From the NCBI GenBank assembly GCA_016235675.1, contig JACRJN010000171.1:1-41450 (forward strand): a stretch of 41,450 nt of DNA. Direction: 5' to 3'. This document shows, in pieces, positions 8,432-17,852 of this stretch. Source of the DNA: Candidatus Schekmanbacteria bacterium (GTDB lineage Bacteria; SZUA-182). The notes below the pieces were generated by a model, which had not been told where the DNA came from, searched no databases, and was given only the letters and a program-made list of their open reading frames with translations. The stretch's first letter is position 1. Every line of letters begins with the position of its first letter. A program made the position numbers and the translations under genes.

Positions 8432-10858
8432 CTACCTTAACTCCTGAACAAATACAGGCACTTCACTAAGGTCTAGGGTTAATTCACCGTTATCGGCATT
8501 AACCACGGTTTCTTTAAAAGCACTGGCATAATTTTTTACGTCCAGCCCCGATTTTCCTTCGGGAACCACCAGAATTGTCCTGGCTTTGGGCAATTTAATA
8601 CCGCTGATATGCGCTTTTTTTGTTTCATGGGTATCATTCCAAGCTATCCAGATATTTTGGCCCTGCCTGGTAAACTTATAAATATATACCCCGTTTTTCT
8701 CGCTAACCGTTTTTATATTATTCCACTCAGCCCCTTCTAAAATCTCTATCATCTTCTTGTAGGTATAAAACGCCAGTTTTCTGTGGGATTGACCATCATT
8801 CAAAGGATTATTGACCAAACCGTAAAAATTAAAACAATCCATCGAACTTCCCCCGAAGTTATGTCTTTCCAGTATCTCGTTCCAGAAGATTTTGTCTACC
8901 CCCTGGGCCAGGGCATATGCAAAAATTTTGACCATGGCAGCCGCCTGCTGAACCTCCGTCTGGACAGGGAGGTCCAGGCGGGATAATGGGTGCCCGATTG
9001 AATAGCCGGGAGAGCCGGCATAAGTCGCTGTCTCCAAAAATACCGGGATTTTTTTTATATCAACGCCATAACTTGAGAGTATTTTCCCGCAAACCTCCAG
9101 CTTATTACTTAGCAACAAATAATCTTCCGCCTTGAAATGGTGCTGCTTAAACGCAAAAACATCGAAACTCCCCGCCGCACCGGCCTCCAGGATATCCTTT
9201 AAAAATTTGGCATTGGCTTCATTTTCGCTGAAATTTTTCCCTACTCCCGGCATTCCTCCTATAACCACTTGGCAATCGGGGCATTCTGTTTTTATTATTT
9301 TGTATGTCTTCTTTAACAGGGCGGCATATTCTTTAGGATATCCCCGCCAACCCTTTGGTGGGGGTAATCCACCCGGTTCGGTGTAGACTTCCCAGTATTT
9401 GATCCTTGATTTATGTTTGGCGATCAACCTTTGGAGTCCGCTTTCATATTTTTGATAGTCAATATTGGGCGGCGGCCCGCCTTCTGCGCCGACTCTGGAA
9501 TAAACGTTAATTGTCTTGGGAATATCATCAATATTTTTGGGCATCTCCTGCACCCATTTCACCCCAAGCTCTGATAGATATTCATCTACCTTGTCTTTGG
9601 TAATAACATCCCGGCTGTCTAATTTAAACTGGTAGGGACCAAAGCTTCCAAAGGGAGAACCCAGATATTTCCCAGCCTTGATACTTTCTTCTGCATCGTC
9701 TTTACTTGGAAACACTCCCCTCCCCCTATCTTCTTTCCCAAAGGGAGCGATTTGGGGGGCGGAAGATATTTTGGCTCCTTTTTGTAAGAGCGATATGGCT
9801 TCTTTCAGCAACTCCTCGGTTCGATGGGGATTGCCTTCCGCCAGGGCTTCTCTTGATTCTTTACCAAGTTTTTCCGCTTCAGCGACGTCATGGCCGTTGT
9901 TTTTGCCGTCGCGTAAAAGCATTTGAAACTCTCTCACCAAAACGCCAATTTTACCGGATTGCGGCGGCGCTTTCCTTTCCAGGCCAAGATTCAGGATAAC
10001 GAAAGCCAATAAAGCAATTACGGAATAATTTTTTTTCCCTTTATACATAGGTGAGGGGGGGATTTTATAATTTTCTGTACGGCAAGAAATATAACAATAA
10101 AAAGAAAATTTTCTTATGCAAGGGCAAAGATAATAACTAGCTGTATCCAGTTGCCAGCAAATATGATAAATAATATTTTTAAATTTCAGAGGCAGCAATC
10201 TCAAAAACGGCATGCTATAAATCCTAGCCACAAGCCTCCATAAAAACATTTCGGGGTAATAAATACATGAGCGGGCAAATAAATGTTCGACTTCTTTAAA
10301 ATTTTTTCTGGAAAGAGGGAATTCATCCGGCGTGCTTCGCCGTTTGATGCCGAATTTTCCGACTACATGCCTTCTCAAAAACATTAAGAGCGGGTTGTCT
10401 GACGACGTCTCGCGGAATACCGCTTTTCCATCGGGACTTAAATATCGCTTTATTTTTTCCATCGCCCGTCTCAAATCCACATGGTGAAGCACCATGCAAC
10501 CGCATATGATGTCGAAACAGCCGTCGGCATAATTTATTTCTTCAAAGGCATTACATTCAAAATGAATTTTATTGGAAACATTCCACAGGCCTGCCCTGCG
10601 CTTCGCCACTTCCACCATTTTAGGGGATGTGTCAAACGCCCAAACGGTAGCACCTTGGGATGCCAAGTAACAAGCCAACAGGCCGTCGCCGAATCCACAT
10701 TCAAGTATTCTTTTATTCGAGATATCGCCCAGTTGGCGAAGAAAAATTTGTTTGTCACGCAAAAGAGCCGGTTCATTTTTTCGAAAATCTTCGTCGGATA
10801 GGGCTAATAATTTCTGGGCCAGATTATCATGAAATTCTATATCTTCTTTTAAACTCAT
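8432..10858 (-). CDS. Fusion: SAM methyltransferase, membrane segment, GH39/GH5-like domain
   Basis: An unusual 808-aa chain. Residues about 45-215 are a class I SAM methyltransferase (motif I ILECGFGDGLLACYLA, then VWAFDTSPKM, FDIICGCMVLHHVD). Residues 279-294 (YSVIALLAFVILNLGL) are one hydrophobic span. Residues about 405-800 resemble a TIM-barrel glycoside hydrolase, with KYWEVYTEPGG (E494, candidate acid/base) and PVFLETATYAGSPGYS (E609, candidate nucleophile). Topology would put the methyltransferase in the cytoplasm and the hydrolase outside. The ATG at 10858 follows GGAG by 7 nt and is preferred to an in-frame TTG at 10885. Residues 266-275 and 367-383 look like translated palindromic repeats. 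Met271 (position 10048) begins what looks like a signal sequence, so two ancestral genes may have been fused. Confidence 0.75.
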   Translation of the reverse strand: MSLKEDIEFHDNLAQKLLALSDEDFRKNEPALLRDKQIFLRQLGDISNKRILECGFGDGLLACYLASQGATVWAFDTSPKMVEVAKRRAGLWNVSNKIHFECNAFEEINYADGCFDIICGCMVLHHVDLRRAMEKIKRYLSPDGKAVFRETSSDNPLLMFLRRHVVGKFGIKRRSTPDEFPLSRKNFKEVEHLFARSCIYYPEMFLWRLVARIYSMPFLRLLPLKFKNIIYHICWQLDTASYYLCPCIRKFSFYCYISCRTENYKIPPSPMYKGKKNYSVIALLAFVILNLGLERKAPPQSGKIGVLVREFQMLLRDGKNNGHDVAEAEKLGKESREALAEGNPHRTEELLKEAISLLQKGAKISSAPQIAPFGKEDRGRGVFPSKDDAEESIKAGKYLGSPFGSFGPYQFKLDSRDVITKDKVDEYLSELGVKWVQEMPKNIDDIPKTINVYSRVGAEGGPPPNIDYQKYESGLQRLIAKHKSRIKYWEVYTEPGGLPPPKGWRGYPKEYAALLKKTYKIIKTECPDCQVVIGGMPGVGKNFSENEANAKFLKDILEAGAAGSFDVFAFKQHHFKAEDYLLLSNKLEVCGKILSSYGVDIKKIPVFLETATYAGSPGYSIGHPLSRLDLPVQTEVQQAAAMVKIFAYALAQGVDKIFWNEILERHNFGGSSMDCFNFYGLVNNPLNDGQSHRKLAFYTYKKMIEILEGAEWNNIKTVSEKNGVYIYKFTRQGQNIWIAWNDTHETKKAHISGIKLPKARTILVVPEGKSGLDVKNYASAFKETVVNADNGELTLDLSEVPVFVQELR

Positions 10859-10886
10859 TAATGCTCTCCATTTATCTTTTCGCAAT

Positions 10887-12164
10887 CTACCCCAACATTT
10901 TGCTTTCCCTTATTTTTAACAGCCAACGTCCATAACCCAACCGGTAGAAATTTAGCCGGCGGAGATCAGTATCAGAGGATATAACTTCTTGCTTGAGGGC
11001 AATTTTCTCCAGTTCAGTATTTGGCTCAATATACAATCCGTTGACATTAATCCATCTTAAATTTTTTCTTAAAAATATCTTAAGCTTTAAACAAAACAGG
11101 ATAAATCTGGCTAAATTAAAAACATTCTCTCCAGGAACACCAGTTGTGAAATTATATCCAACTTTTATCTGCGGTCTTTTCCTGATTAAATGATAAACTT
11201 GATGTATATGCTTTGTCTTGATATTCTTTCCCAGCCATTTTAAACTGCTGTTATTATAGCCATCCGGAGAAAGCTCAATACCCCAGCAGCCTGCCCGGAT
11301 AATCAAGTCTATAAATTCTTCATCCATAAATTCCTCGCTAAACCAAGCGCTCCATTTAACTTTAATCCCCCGATTAATGATCTCTTGACATATCTCTTTA
11401 GCATGGTTAAGAGGCACATTAAAAATATTATCTACAAAAGTAAAGTTTTGTACCCCATAGGTTTTCACCAGGTTTTCAATCTCAGCCACAACATTCTTTG
11501 GAGAACGTAACCGGATGACATTTCCGCTAAGGAAAGGATACGAGCAATAAATACACCTCAACCCGCAACCACGTTTGGTTTGCACTCCAATTGCCTCTAT
11601 CTCCGTATAGTCCTGCAAGTTAACTATATCCCTTTTCGTCTCCGGTAATAATTCAAAGTTCAAGGGGATGTTTTTGCCGGTAAAGACAATCTCTCCATTA
11701 TTTCTGTAAAATATCCCTTTTACCTTCTCAGGTGAATTAATATTTTCCAAGAGTTGAGGGAAGGATTGCTCGCCTTCCAAAAAAACCCCAAAATCAATTT
11801 CAGGTTCATCCCGCAAAATTTGTACTGAAAACATTGAAAAACCAGCCCCACCGACTACAATAACTGCTTTGTTATTTGTCTTCTTGATAATTTCTATGGT
11901 TTGTCTAAGATTTTCATGATAGGTTATATATCCCTTTTTCTTAAAAAAATGAGTCCGAATATTTCTAAGCGAAATCCCGACCGCATCCGGTTGAAAATCT
12001 GACAATGTTTTTTCTGTTTCAGCAGAGGGATAGCTGTCATATACACCTTGATCCAGTACCTTAACATCATGTCCAGACAACGCGGTTGAAAGATAAGCCA
12101 GACCCAAGGGATAAATAATACGATTTACCTTGCCGGAAAATAATTGTATAAGCAAGACCTTCAT
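10887..12164 (-). CDS. B12-binding-domain radical SAM protein (paralogue A)
   Basis: Cobalamin-binding N-terminal half (MKVLLIQLFSG, YPLGLAYLSTALSGHDVKVLD, VGISLRNIRTHF, VVGGAGFSMF) and radical SAM half with C200, C204, C207 (TKRGCGLRCIYCSYPF). The ATG at 12164 has GGGGAGG 9 nt upstream; the in-frame ATG at 12182 would place that ribosome site inside the coding region, so it is rejected. 425 aa. Conserved blocks shared with the genes at 12222 and 17842 (GISxRNI, GGxGFS, FLEGE/YLEGE, the KRGC motif, the FTFVD.xFNxP segment) show one recently expanded subfamily. Reaction unknown; the class suggests radical methylation or rearrangement of a substrate made in this locus. Confidence 0.88.
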   Translation of the reverse strand: MKVLLIQLFSGKVNRIIYPLGLAYLSTALSGHDVKVLDQGVYDSYPSAETEKTLSDFQPDAVGISLRNIRTHFFKKKGYITYHENLRQTIEIIKKTNNKAVIVVGGAGFSMFSVQILRDEPEIDFGVFLEGEQSFPQLLENINSPEKVKGIFYRNNGEIVFTGKNIPLNFELLPETKRDIVNLQDYTEIEAIGVQTKRGCGLRCIYCSYPFLSGNVIRLRSPKNVVAEIENLVKTYGVQNFTFVDNIFNVPLNHAKEICQEIINRGIKVKWSAWFSEEFMDEEFIDLIIRAGCWGIELSPDGYNNSSLKWLGKNIKTKHIHQVYHLIRKRPQIKVGYNFTTGVPGENVFNLARFILFCLKLKIFLRKNLRWINVNGLYIEPNTELEKIALKQEVISSDTDLRRLNFYRLGYGRWLLKIRESKMLG

Positions 12165-12221
12165 AATGCTAATCCTCCCCATTTTGCATCATAATTTACA
12201 GCCTGTTTTTCTTATATTGCC

Positions 12222-13616
12222 TTAGGCGTCGTATAATGATTTTTGTCCCCTGATTTTACCGATAATGCGAAATAAAAATATGGCTAACGGCTTCATAACG
12301 CTTTCCGTCATAAACAGGACAAAATCGAAAACCAAGGTAAAATGCCGCTGATGGGAGGGGACATAAAACAATTTTAACAACTCATCTTCATTTTCCGGCA
12401 GAAAATTAGCGTCCTTGGCGATAACCCCTTCCTTGACCGCGGTGGAAAAAATTTCCGTATGCGGTTCAAGCCTTATCCAGTTAAGCCCCACCCCGCCCCG
12501 CCCCGGAAAAAGGAGGGGGATTTTAAAAAAGGTGGTCACTGTTTTTACGGCGGCTTTCAAGTCCATATCGGGATAGGCGCAGAAGAAGTTGAATCCCACG
12601 GCCATACCCTTTACCTGCCTGGCAATACGCATGCTTTCCTCTATCTCCCTAACCGCATAACCTTTCTTCAATGACCGAAGCCCTTTATCCGTTACCGCAT
12701 CAGTGGAAAATCCTATATGCCGGCAGCCGGCCTCCCGGAGAAGCAAGAGAAAATCTTTTGATAATTTGATCGGCGTAAGCCAGGTTCCCCATTCAACATT
12801 AACATTCCGCTTAATCATCTCATGACATATTCCCCTGGCATGTTCTTCAGGAATATTAAAAACGCTGTCCACAAAAGTAAACCCCTTGACGCCGTACTTA
12901 TCCACCAACTCCACAATTTCATCAACCACGCTTCCGGGATTTCTAAGCCGGAGTTTCCTTTCGTTCAAAAACAGGTAGCTGCAATAGGTGCAGTTAAAAA
13001 CGCATCCCCGTTTGCTCTGAACACCGATGATATTATGCAGTGGCCCGATATATTTGGCCATGTCTATGACTTCGGGGTCTTTTCTGGTTATAGGGAAATC
13101 GCTGAAATCCGGCAAATCCCTTCGCCCGGTGAATATTACCTGCCCGTTTTTCCGGTAAAAAATGCTTTTAACCCTTTCGGGAGCATTCAGATTAGCCAGC
13201 AGGTCAACCGCGGTTTCCTCACCCTCCAGGTAAATTCCGTAATCTATTTCAGGAAGATACTCCATAATTTCATTGGCGTAGATGGAAAAACCTGTGCCTC
13301 CGGCCATTATTGCGATGTTCGGATTAACCCTTTTGACAGCCTGGATGGTGGGTTTAACCGTTTTAAAATTTACGAAAGGGTCTTTCCGATTGGCGGTATC
13401 AATATTTCTTATGGAAATGCCGACGATATCCGGCTGGAAATTCCTTGCCTCATTTTCTAATTCTTTGAAGCATTCAGGGTAGTCGTATACATTGGGGTCG
13501 AATATTTTAACCTGGTGATTTTTCAGAGCCGTAGCAATGTAAGTTAATCCAATCGGAAACAGGGGATATCTTATCACCCTTCTTCCCGTATCTTGCTGAA
13601 CAAGCAAAACCCGCAT
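12222..13616 (-). CDS. B12-binding-domain radical SAM protein (paralogue B)
   Basis: Same architecture as its downstream neighbour. It has the N-terminal cobalamin-binding fold (MRVLLVQQDTGRR, FPIGLTYIATALKNHQVKIFD, IVGISIRNIDTANR, MAGGTGFSIY) and a radical SAM core with C205, C209, C212 (SKRGCVFNCTYCSYLF), then GFTFVDSVFNIPEEHARGI and VEWGTWLTP. A 50-residue C-terminal extension with a hydrophobic stretch (FVLFMTESVMKPLAIFLFRIIG) suggests membrane association. GGAGG lies 4 nt before the ATG, a strong if tight site. It lies 21 nt downstream of the phosphatase-superfamily gene and 57 nt upstream of paralogue A. The substrate is not predictable. Confidence 0.88.
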   Translation of the reverse strand: MRVLLVQQDTGRRVIRYPLFPIGLTYIATALKNHQVKIFDPNVYDYPECFKELENEARNFQPDIVGISIRNIDTANRKDPFVNFKTVKPTIQAVKRVNPNIAIMAGGTGFSIYANEIMEYLPEIDYGIYLEGEETAVDLLANLNAPERVKSIFYRKNGQVIFTGRRDLPDFSDFPITRKDPEVIDMAKYIGPLHNIIGVQSKRGCVFNCTYCSYLFLNERKLRLRNPGSVVDEIVELVDKYGVKGFTFVDSVFNIPEEHARGICHEMIKRNVNVEWGTWLTPIKLSKDFLLLLREAGCRHIGFSTDAVTDKGLRSLKKGYAVREIEESMRIARQVKGMAVGFNFFCAYPDMDLKAAVKTVTTFFKIPLLFPGRGGVGLNWIRLEPHTEIFSTAVKEGVIAKDANFLPENEDELLKLFYVPSHQRHFTLVFDFVLFMTESVMKPLAIFLFRIIGKIRGQKSLYDA

Positions 13617-13637
13617 GATTCCTCCATAATGAACGGT

Positions 13638-15344
13638 TTATAAATACCCTAAGTTCTTGAGCCGTTCTTCAACCTTCCTCGCCTCTTCATCGGTATAGCT
13701 GTCACCGGGAATGTCCGCCCCGGAATCATCAGCTTGGGTATAACCAACGGGTTTCTTTTGCACGAAATTTTCCTCAAAAATATGGGTCAGCACCTTCCCG
13801 TCCATATCCTCCGGTATAGGCAACCCCATCAGATAAAGCAGCGACGGCGTTATATCTATGATTTCCGCATCTTTCAGTTCATTCCCCTTTTTTATATGGG
13901 GTCCTTTGGCAATGAATATGCCGTAATTTGAATGCTCGCCAGACCATAGTCCCCGGTATAAACCCAGGGATTTGATTTTTACGTGCTCCCCATTTCCATT
14001 AAGACAAGAAATTCCCCTTATTACAAAATCCGCCGCCCAATCCACAATCAAATCCGGGGCGTCTTCCACATGCTTTCCGTGATAAACATCTTCCCGTTTG
14101 TATACATTGGTAACGATTTTCTTGCCGGTAACCATATCCCGGCTCTCATGGAGCTTGGCAATTATATAATCGCGAAGTTTTTCATATTCTTCCCCCGGCG
14201 AGACAATACCGTGAATCTCCCGCCCCTTGAGGTTTATCCTTATGTTTGGGCCTGCCTCATAAGCCCTGGTTTGCAACCAATCATATTTTGACAATTCGAA
14301 TTCAGATACGGCCTCAAAACCGCTTCTTTTACCTCCCAATAACCTCTTCAAAAATTGTTTGGATTTATCGCTAAGCAGGCTGGAAATTTGAAAATACAAC
14401 ATCCCTTTGATCCTTCTGAATATATTTTTACCATTTTTTATTGATGGAGACCTTATAAAATCTTTCAGGATATTCATTCTCTTAGCCAACCCCAACTGGT
14501 GCAACCAGAGAGGGAGATAGATAACTCCAAGAGAGTTTATGGTTGCGCCATGGTCGGACATAATTACTATGGTAGTGTCTTCATCGGCGTCCGTTAATAA
14601 TTCTCCGACAGCCTGGTCGCATTTTTGGTACACATCAAATATGGCGCTTCCGTATAACCTGGCTTTATCCGGGTTATATAACATGTGCCGCTTATCCATA
14701 TGGTGCCAGAAGTGATGCTGTACCTCATCCGTAGCAGTATACACGGTTATAAAAAAATCCCACTTGTTTTTCTTTTGGAGATACCTCGACAACATGGTTC
14801 TGAAATCCAAGAGATGATGAATGTCTCCGATAGCTAGATCAGGATGACTGTCCGTGGTATATTTCTTTATAGTAGGCGTAATAGGAAATTCCTTGAATTT
14901 TTCCAGGAGTTCGTCCAATAAGTTTGCGGGATAGGTAAACCCGGCGCTATCTATAGAGGGCGAATCCCAGCCGGATATCATAAGGCCGTTGACTTTATCG
15001 GCGGGAAAAGTAAAGGGAACATTAATTACGCATACCGATTTCTCTGCATTGCTGAGATACGACCATATCGGGTTCCCATCCCGGCAGGTTGCATTGATTA
15101 CGCGCAGTTTCAGGGCGGAGGTATCCATGGCGGTAAAATGGTAAATACCATGTTTCCCGGGGTTTTTCCCTGTCGAAAAGGATGTCCAGGCGGCGGGGCT
15201 TATTTTTTCGGGGGTGGATTTGAGTTCCCCGTAGCTTCCTTCCTGCATGAGCTTCGCCAAATTCGGCAATTTACCTTCCTTCACCCATGGTTTTATAAGT
15301 TCAAAGGTCGCCCCATCTAAGCCAATAACAATTACCTTTCCCAC
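13638..15344 (-). CDS. Alkaline phosphatase superfamily protein (type I phosphodiesterase-like)
   Basis: Belongs to the nucleotide pyrophosphatase/phosphodiesterase-like branch of the alkaline phosphatase superfamily. It shows the metal-binding start VIVIGLDGATFELIKPW (D10), the nucleophile region SPAAWTSFSTGKNPGKHGIY, the His-rich segment DEVQHHFWHHMDKR, TTIVIMSDHGA and the closing GEHSNYGIFIAKGPHI. There is no signal peptide, so it is probably cytoplasmic. It could hydrolyse or transfer a phospho-group on a nucleotide-sugar or lipid intermediate (inference). It starts with GTG, 6 nt after GGGAAGG. It sits between the flippase gene and a radical SAM gene in the same direction. 568 aa is close to normal for the group. 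Confidence 0.85.
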   Translation of the reverse strand: MGKVIVIGLDGATFELIKPWVKEGKLPNLAKLMQEGSYGELKSTPEKISPAAWTSFSTGKNPGKHGIYHFTAMDTSALKLRVINATCRDGNPIWSYLSNAEKSVCVINVPFTFPADKVNGLMISGWDSPSIDSAGFTYPANLLDELLEKFKEFPITPTIKKYTTDSHPDLAIGDIHHLLDFRTMLSRYLQKKNKWDFFITVYTATDEVQHHFWHHMDKRHMLYNPDKARLYGSAIFDVYQKCDQAVGELLTDADEDTTIVIMSDHGATINSLGVIYLPLWLHQLGLAKRMNILKDFIRSPSIKNGKNIFRRIKGMLYFQISSLLSDKSKQFLKRLLGGKRSGFEAVSEFELSKYDWLQTRAYEAGPNIRINLKGREIHGIVSPGEEYEKLRDYIIAKLHESRDMVTGKKIVTNVYKREDVYHGKHVEDAPDLIVDWAADFVIRGISCLNGNGEHVKIKSLGLYRGLWSGEHSNYGIFIAKGPHIKKGNELKDAEIIDITPSLLYLMGLPIPEDMDGKVLTHIFEENFVQKKPVGYTQADDSGADIPGDSYTDEEARKVEERLKNLGYL

Positions 15345-15408
15345 TGTAAACCTTCCCTTCTTTTATAAATAGACGCAAAAAAATCCGCCACTCCGAAAAA
15401 CACGACCA

Positions 15409-16875
15409 TCAGGTGTTCAGGGCAATTTCCCCATCCTGGGGCATCCTCTTTCTTACCATCTGCTTTAGCAGATTTATTTCGTCTTCAGTAAATACCTTGA
15501 ATATGAAGAGGCTTCCCCAAAAAGCCACCAAAAATCCCGGGAGTGAAATAAGCATATTCACATCGGCAAGTTTATATAAAATCCCTCCCCAGAAGCATGA
15601 AATCAGAAGAGGGAGGTAAATTAATTTTGAAAGAGAACTATATTGTAAATGCTTTAACAGCACGGAAACATTTATGCCAGCCAGGGCGATAGCCGCCGAT
15701 AAAGTGCCTATGCCTGCCCCTATACAACCATACCGGGGGACCAAAAGCAAATCTGCCGCCAGGTTGACCAAAACGCAGATTATGTTGCCGGTCATCAGAT
15801 ATTTTTGCCGGCTGATAGCCACCAGGGATACCCTGGCAAGAGAACTTATAAAAAAGAATGGCAGGGCAAAAAATAGTATCTGCACTACCGCGGATGCCGG
15901 TAAGAATGCAGCTCCAAACAGAAAATATACAATATTACGGGCATAGACTATCATAGGAATCATAATAAATAAACCCAGCACCAGAAAGAATTTACAAGCC
16001 TTGGCAAAGGCATTTCTCAGTTTTTCAAAAGAAGGATCAGAAACGGCCAGCTTGGAAAAAAAAGGCATAATTGCCACCCCAATCGAGAGGGGAATAGGCA
16101 TAAAACCTAACAAAATCCTCTGGGAGGATTGATACAAGCCTATTTCTGAATTACCGGCATAAACTCTTAAGACAAACACGTCAATATATGCAAAGGCCAT
16201 CATCGAAAATTCGGCAAATATTATAGGGTATGCCTCTTTTAAAAGATATTTCAATCTGTCTTTATTGACTTTAATCCTGGGCAATACGAACCATTTCCAC
16301 AGCATGAAAAAAGTCATTATTAATCCCGCAAAATTTACTATCGCCAGTGCGGCAAAGAGATAAATAAATCCCAAATCGAGATGGATCACCTCCAGAACCA
16401 GCAAGAATTCCAACCCACGAATAAGGAATACGGAAACTGTTTCGTATTCCATTTGTTCGAAGCCTAAAAATATGGAGATAAATCCCCTTCTCACTTCCCT
16501 GGTAACTAAAAAGGTGAGGCCGATAAGCAGGGCGGTATATGCGTCAGAATGCAGGTTTAAAAAAGATGCGGCGATAAGAGCGATTATTATAACTGGCGTT
16601 ACGGCTAAGCCATTTAAAACCAGGGATGTTCCCAGAAAATCACCCGCTTCTTCCTTTTTTTGCGCAATCTCTCTGGGTAAAATCTGGGGAAGCCCCAAGG
16701 CTATAAAGGGGGAAAGTACCATGATAATAGCCGTTACCAATGAATATCTCCCAAAATCGTCCACGCCCAGATAACGAGCTATAAATACGCCCATGAGGAA
16801 ATTAAAGATGGTTTCTATGCCCCTGGTGACCAGAATAAATATGGAATTTTGAGCTATTTTACGTACGAAATGCAT
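15409..16875 (-). CDS. Wzx-type polysaccharide flippase
   Basis: A 488-aa protein of the MATE/MOP superfamily with about 14 hydrophobic segments evenly spread from residue 8 to 460. The N-terminal pattern NSIFILVTRGIETIFNFLMGVFIARYLGVDDFGRYSLV is characteristic of O-unit translocases (polysaccharide biosynthesis protein). It should move undecaprenyl-linked repeat units, or another lipid-linked glycan, across the inner membrane. It follows the second acyltransferase gene by 5 nt, so the two are probably co-translated. The ATG has no obvious ribosome site. Its presence with a Wzc/Wza pair indicates a Wzx/Wzy-dependent rather than an ABC-transporter route. Confidence 0.9.
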   Translation of the reverse strand: MHFVRKIAQNSIFILVTRGIETIFNFLMGVFIARYLGVDDFGRYSLVTAIIMVLSPFIALGLPQILPREIAQKKEEAGDFLGTSLVLNGLAVTPVIIIALIAASFLNLHSDAYTALLIGLTFLVTREVRRGFISIFLGFEQMEYETVSVFLIRGLEFLLVLEVIHLDLGFIYLFAALAIVNFAGLIMTFFMLWKWFVLPRIKVNKDRLKYLLKEAYPIIFAEFSMMAFAYIDVFVLRVYAGNSEIGLYQSSQRILLGFMPIPLSIGVAIMPFFSKLAVSDPSFEKLRNAFAKACKFFLVLGLFIMIPMIVYARNIVYFLFGAAFLPASAVVQILFFALPFFFISSLARVSLVAISRQKYLMTGNIICVLVNLAADLLLVPRYGCIGAGIGTLSAAIALAGINVSVLLKHLQYSSLSKLIYLPLLISCFWGGILYKLADVNMLISLPGFLVAFWGSLFIFKVFTEDEINLLKQMVRKRMPQDGEIALNT

Positions 16876-16880
16876 ATTCG

Positions 16881-17852
16881 CTAAAGTATTTCATTCAGGG
16901 TTATTTCCCCTTTGGGTTGACTTGACAACAAACGGTTTTCCATCTCATCCCAGAAATGCCAGAGATAGGGATATTTATATACATAATCTTCCATCAATCG
17001 GGCAAATTTGGCGGTATTTGCTTCTACAGGGTTAATATCCTGTCCGTTACTGGCTAGATTTATCGGCTTATGAATTATAGTTTCATAACCGCCGGTTTCT
17101 TTCATTATGGTAAACATCGGCAGCAGGGGTGCGCCTTTTTTTTGGGCTAAGGTGGCGGCTCCGAGGGGAAATAAAACGTTTTTTCCCAAAAACTTCACCG
17201 GTATAAATTTGCCGACAAATTTCCCCCCTCCCGCTCCGTCGCCGGTCATCATTAACACCCCGTTGTTTTGGAGGCATTCCATAACCGGCCGCAAAAACGA
17301 AGTGGCCATGATTATCTTGGCGGGAATCTTCCCCTCGTATTTCATTCTTAACCTGAAGGCTACTTTTCTGCCAACAAAACTCAACCCCTCATCGGTGGGC
17401 AGCCCCAATTGAATCACCGGATAACCCAGTATGCCCAGGGCGCACAAAGGAAGCTGCGCCGGGCCGAAGTGGGGATGCAGCAGGATGCAGCCGTTACCCT
17501 TTTTCAGCGCCTGGTCCAGATTTTCCAGCCCTTTAAACCTATGAATTTTTTCAAGGTTGTTCCGGTTGAGCTTGGGAAACAGGAAAATCTGAAGCTGGTT
17601 TACATAGTGATTCCGGAAATAATTTGCCGCAATCCCCGATAGCTCATGATCGCTCAACTTATCTCCCAAAACCGTCTTGAGATTTCTAATTACCACATTT
17701 CTTTTGTTTTCTGACAATCCAGAGTGGATATCTCCCATCGTTCTGAATACGGCTAATCCCTGCTTTACCGGGATAGCCTTAATCAGCCATCTTAACGGAT
17801 ACCATACGATTAACCGGAGGACATCCCTGGATAAACTTTCCTTAACCAGCAT
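16881..17852 (-). CDS. LpxL/HtrB-like lipid acyltransferase family protein (second copy)
   Basis: A paralogue of the product of 5988-6941: an N-terminal hydrophobic segment, then LLHPHFGPAQLPLCALGILGY, GDGAGGGKFVGKFIPVKFLGK and GAPLLPMF. The expected HX4(D/E) dyad acid is Gln (H-F-G-P-A-Q). Both copies share an HFGxxxLP pattern in place of the usual HxGNWE, so they may form a subgroup with another mechanism or acceptor. The start overlaps the 3' end of the upstream radical SAM gene by 11 nt, which ties their translation together. 323 aa. Acyl donor and acceptor are unknown; the setting suggests a glycolipid. Confidence 0.83.
   Translation of the reverse strand: MLVKESLSRDVLRLIVWYPLRWLIKAIPVKQGLAVFRTMGDIHSGLSENKRNVVIRNLKTVLGDKLSDHELSGIAANYFRNHYVNQLQIFLFPKLNRNNLEKIHRFKGLENLDQALKKGNGCILLHPHFGPAQLPLCALGILGYPVIQLGLPTDEGLSFVGRKVAFRLRMKYEGKIPAKIIMATSFLRPVMECLQNNGVLMMTGDGAGGGKFVGKFIPVKFLGKNVLFPLGAATLAQKKGAPLLPMFTIMKETGGYETIIHKPINLASNGQDINPVEANTAKFARLMEDYVYKYPYLWHFWDEMENRLLSSQPKGEITLNEIL

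Noticed and set aside
12822-13460. Long plus-strand frame (212 aa) opposite a radical SAM gene
   Set aside because: It is antisense to a gene with clear Cys motifs and conserved blocks, has no ribosome site and no recognisable domain.
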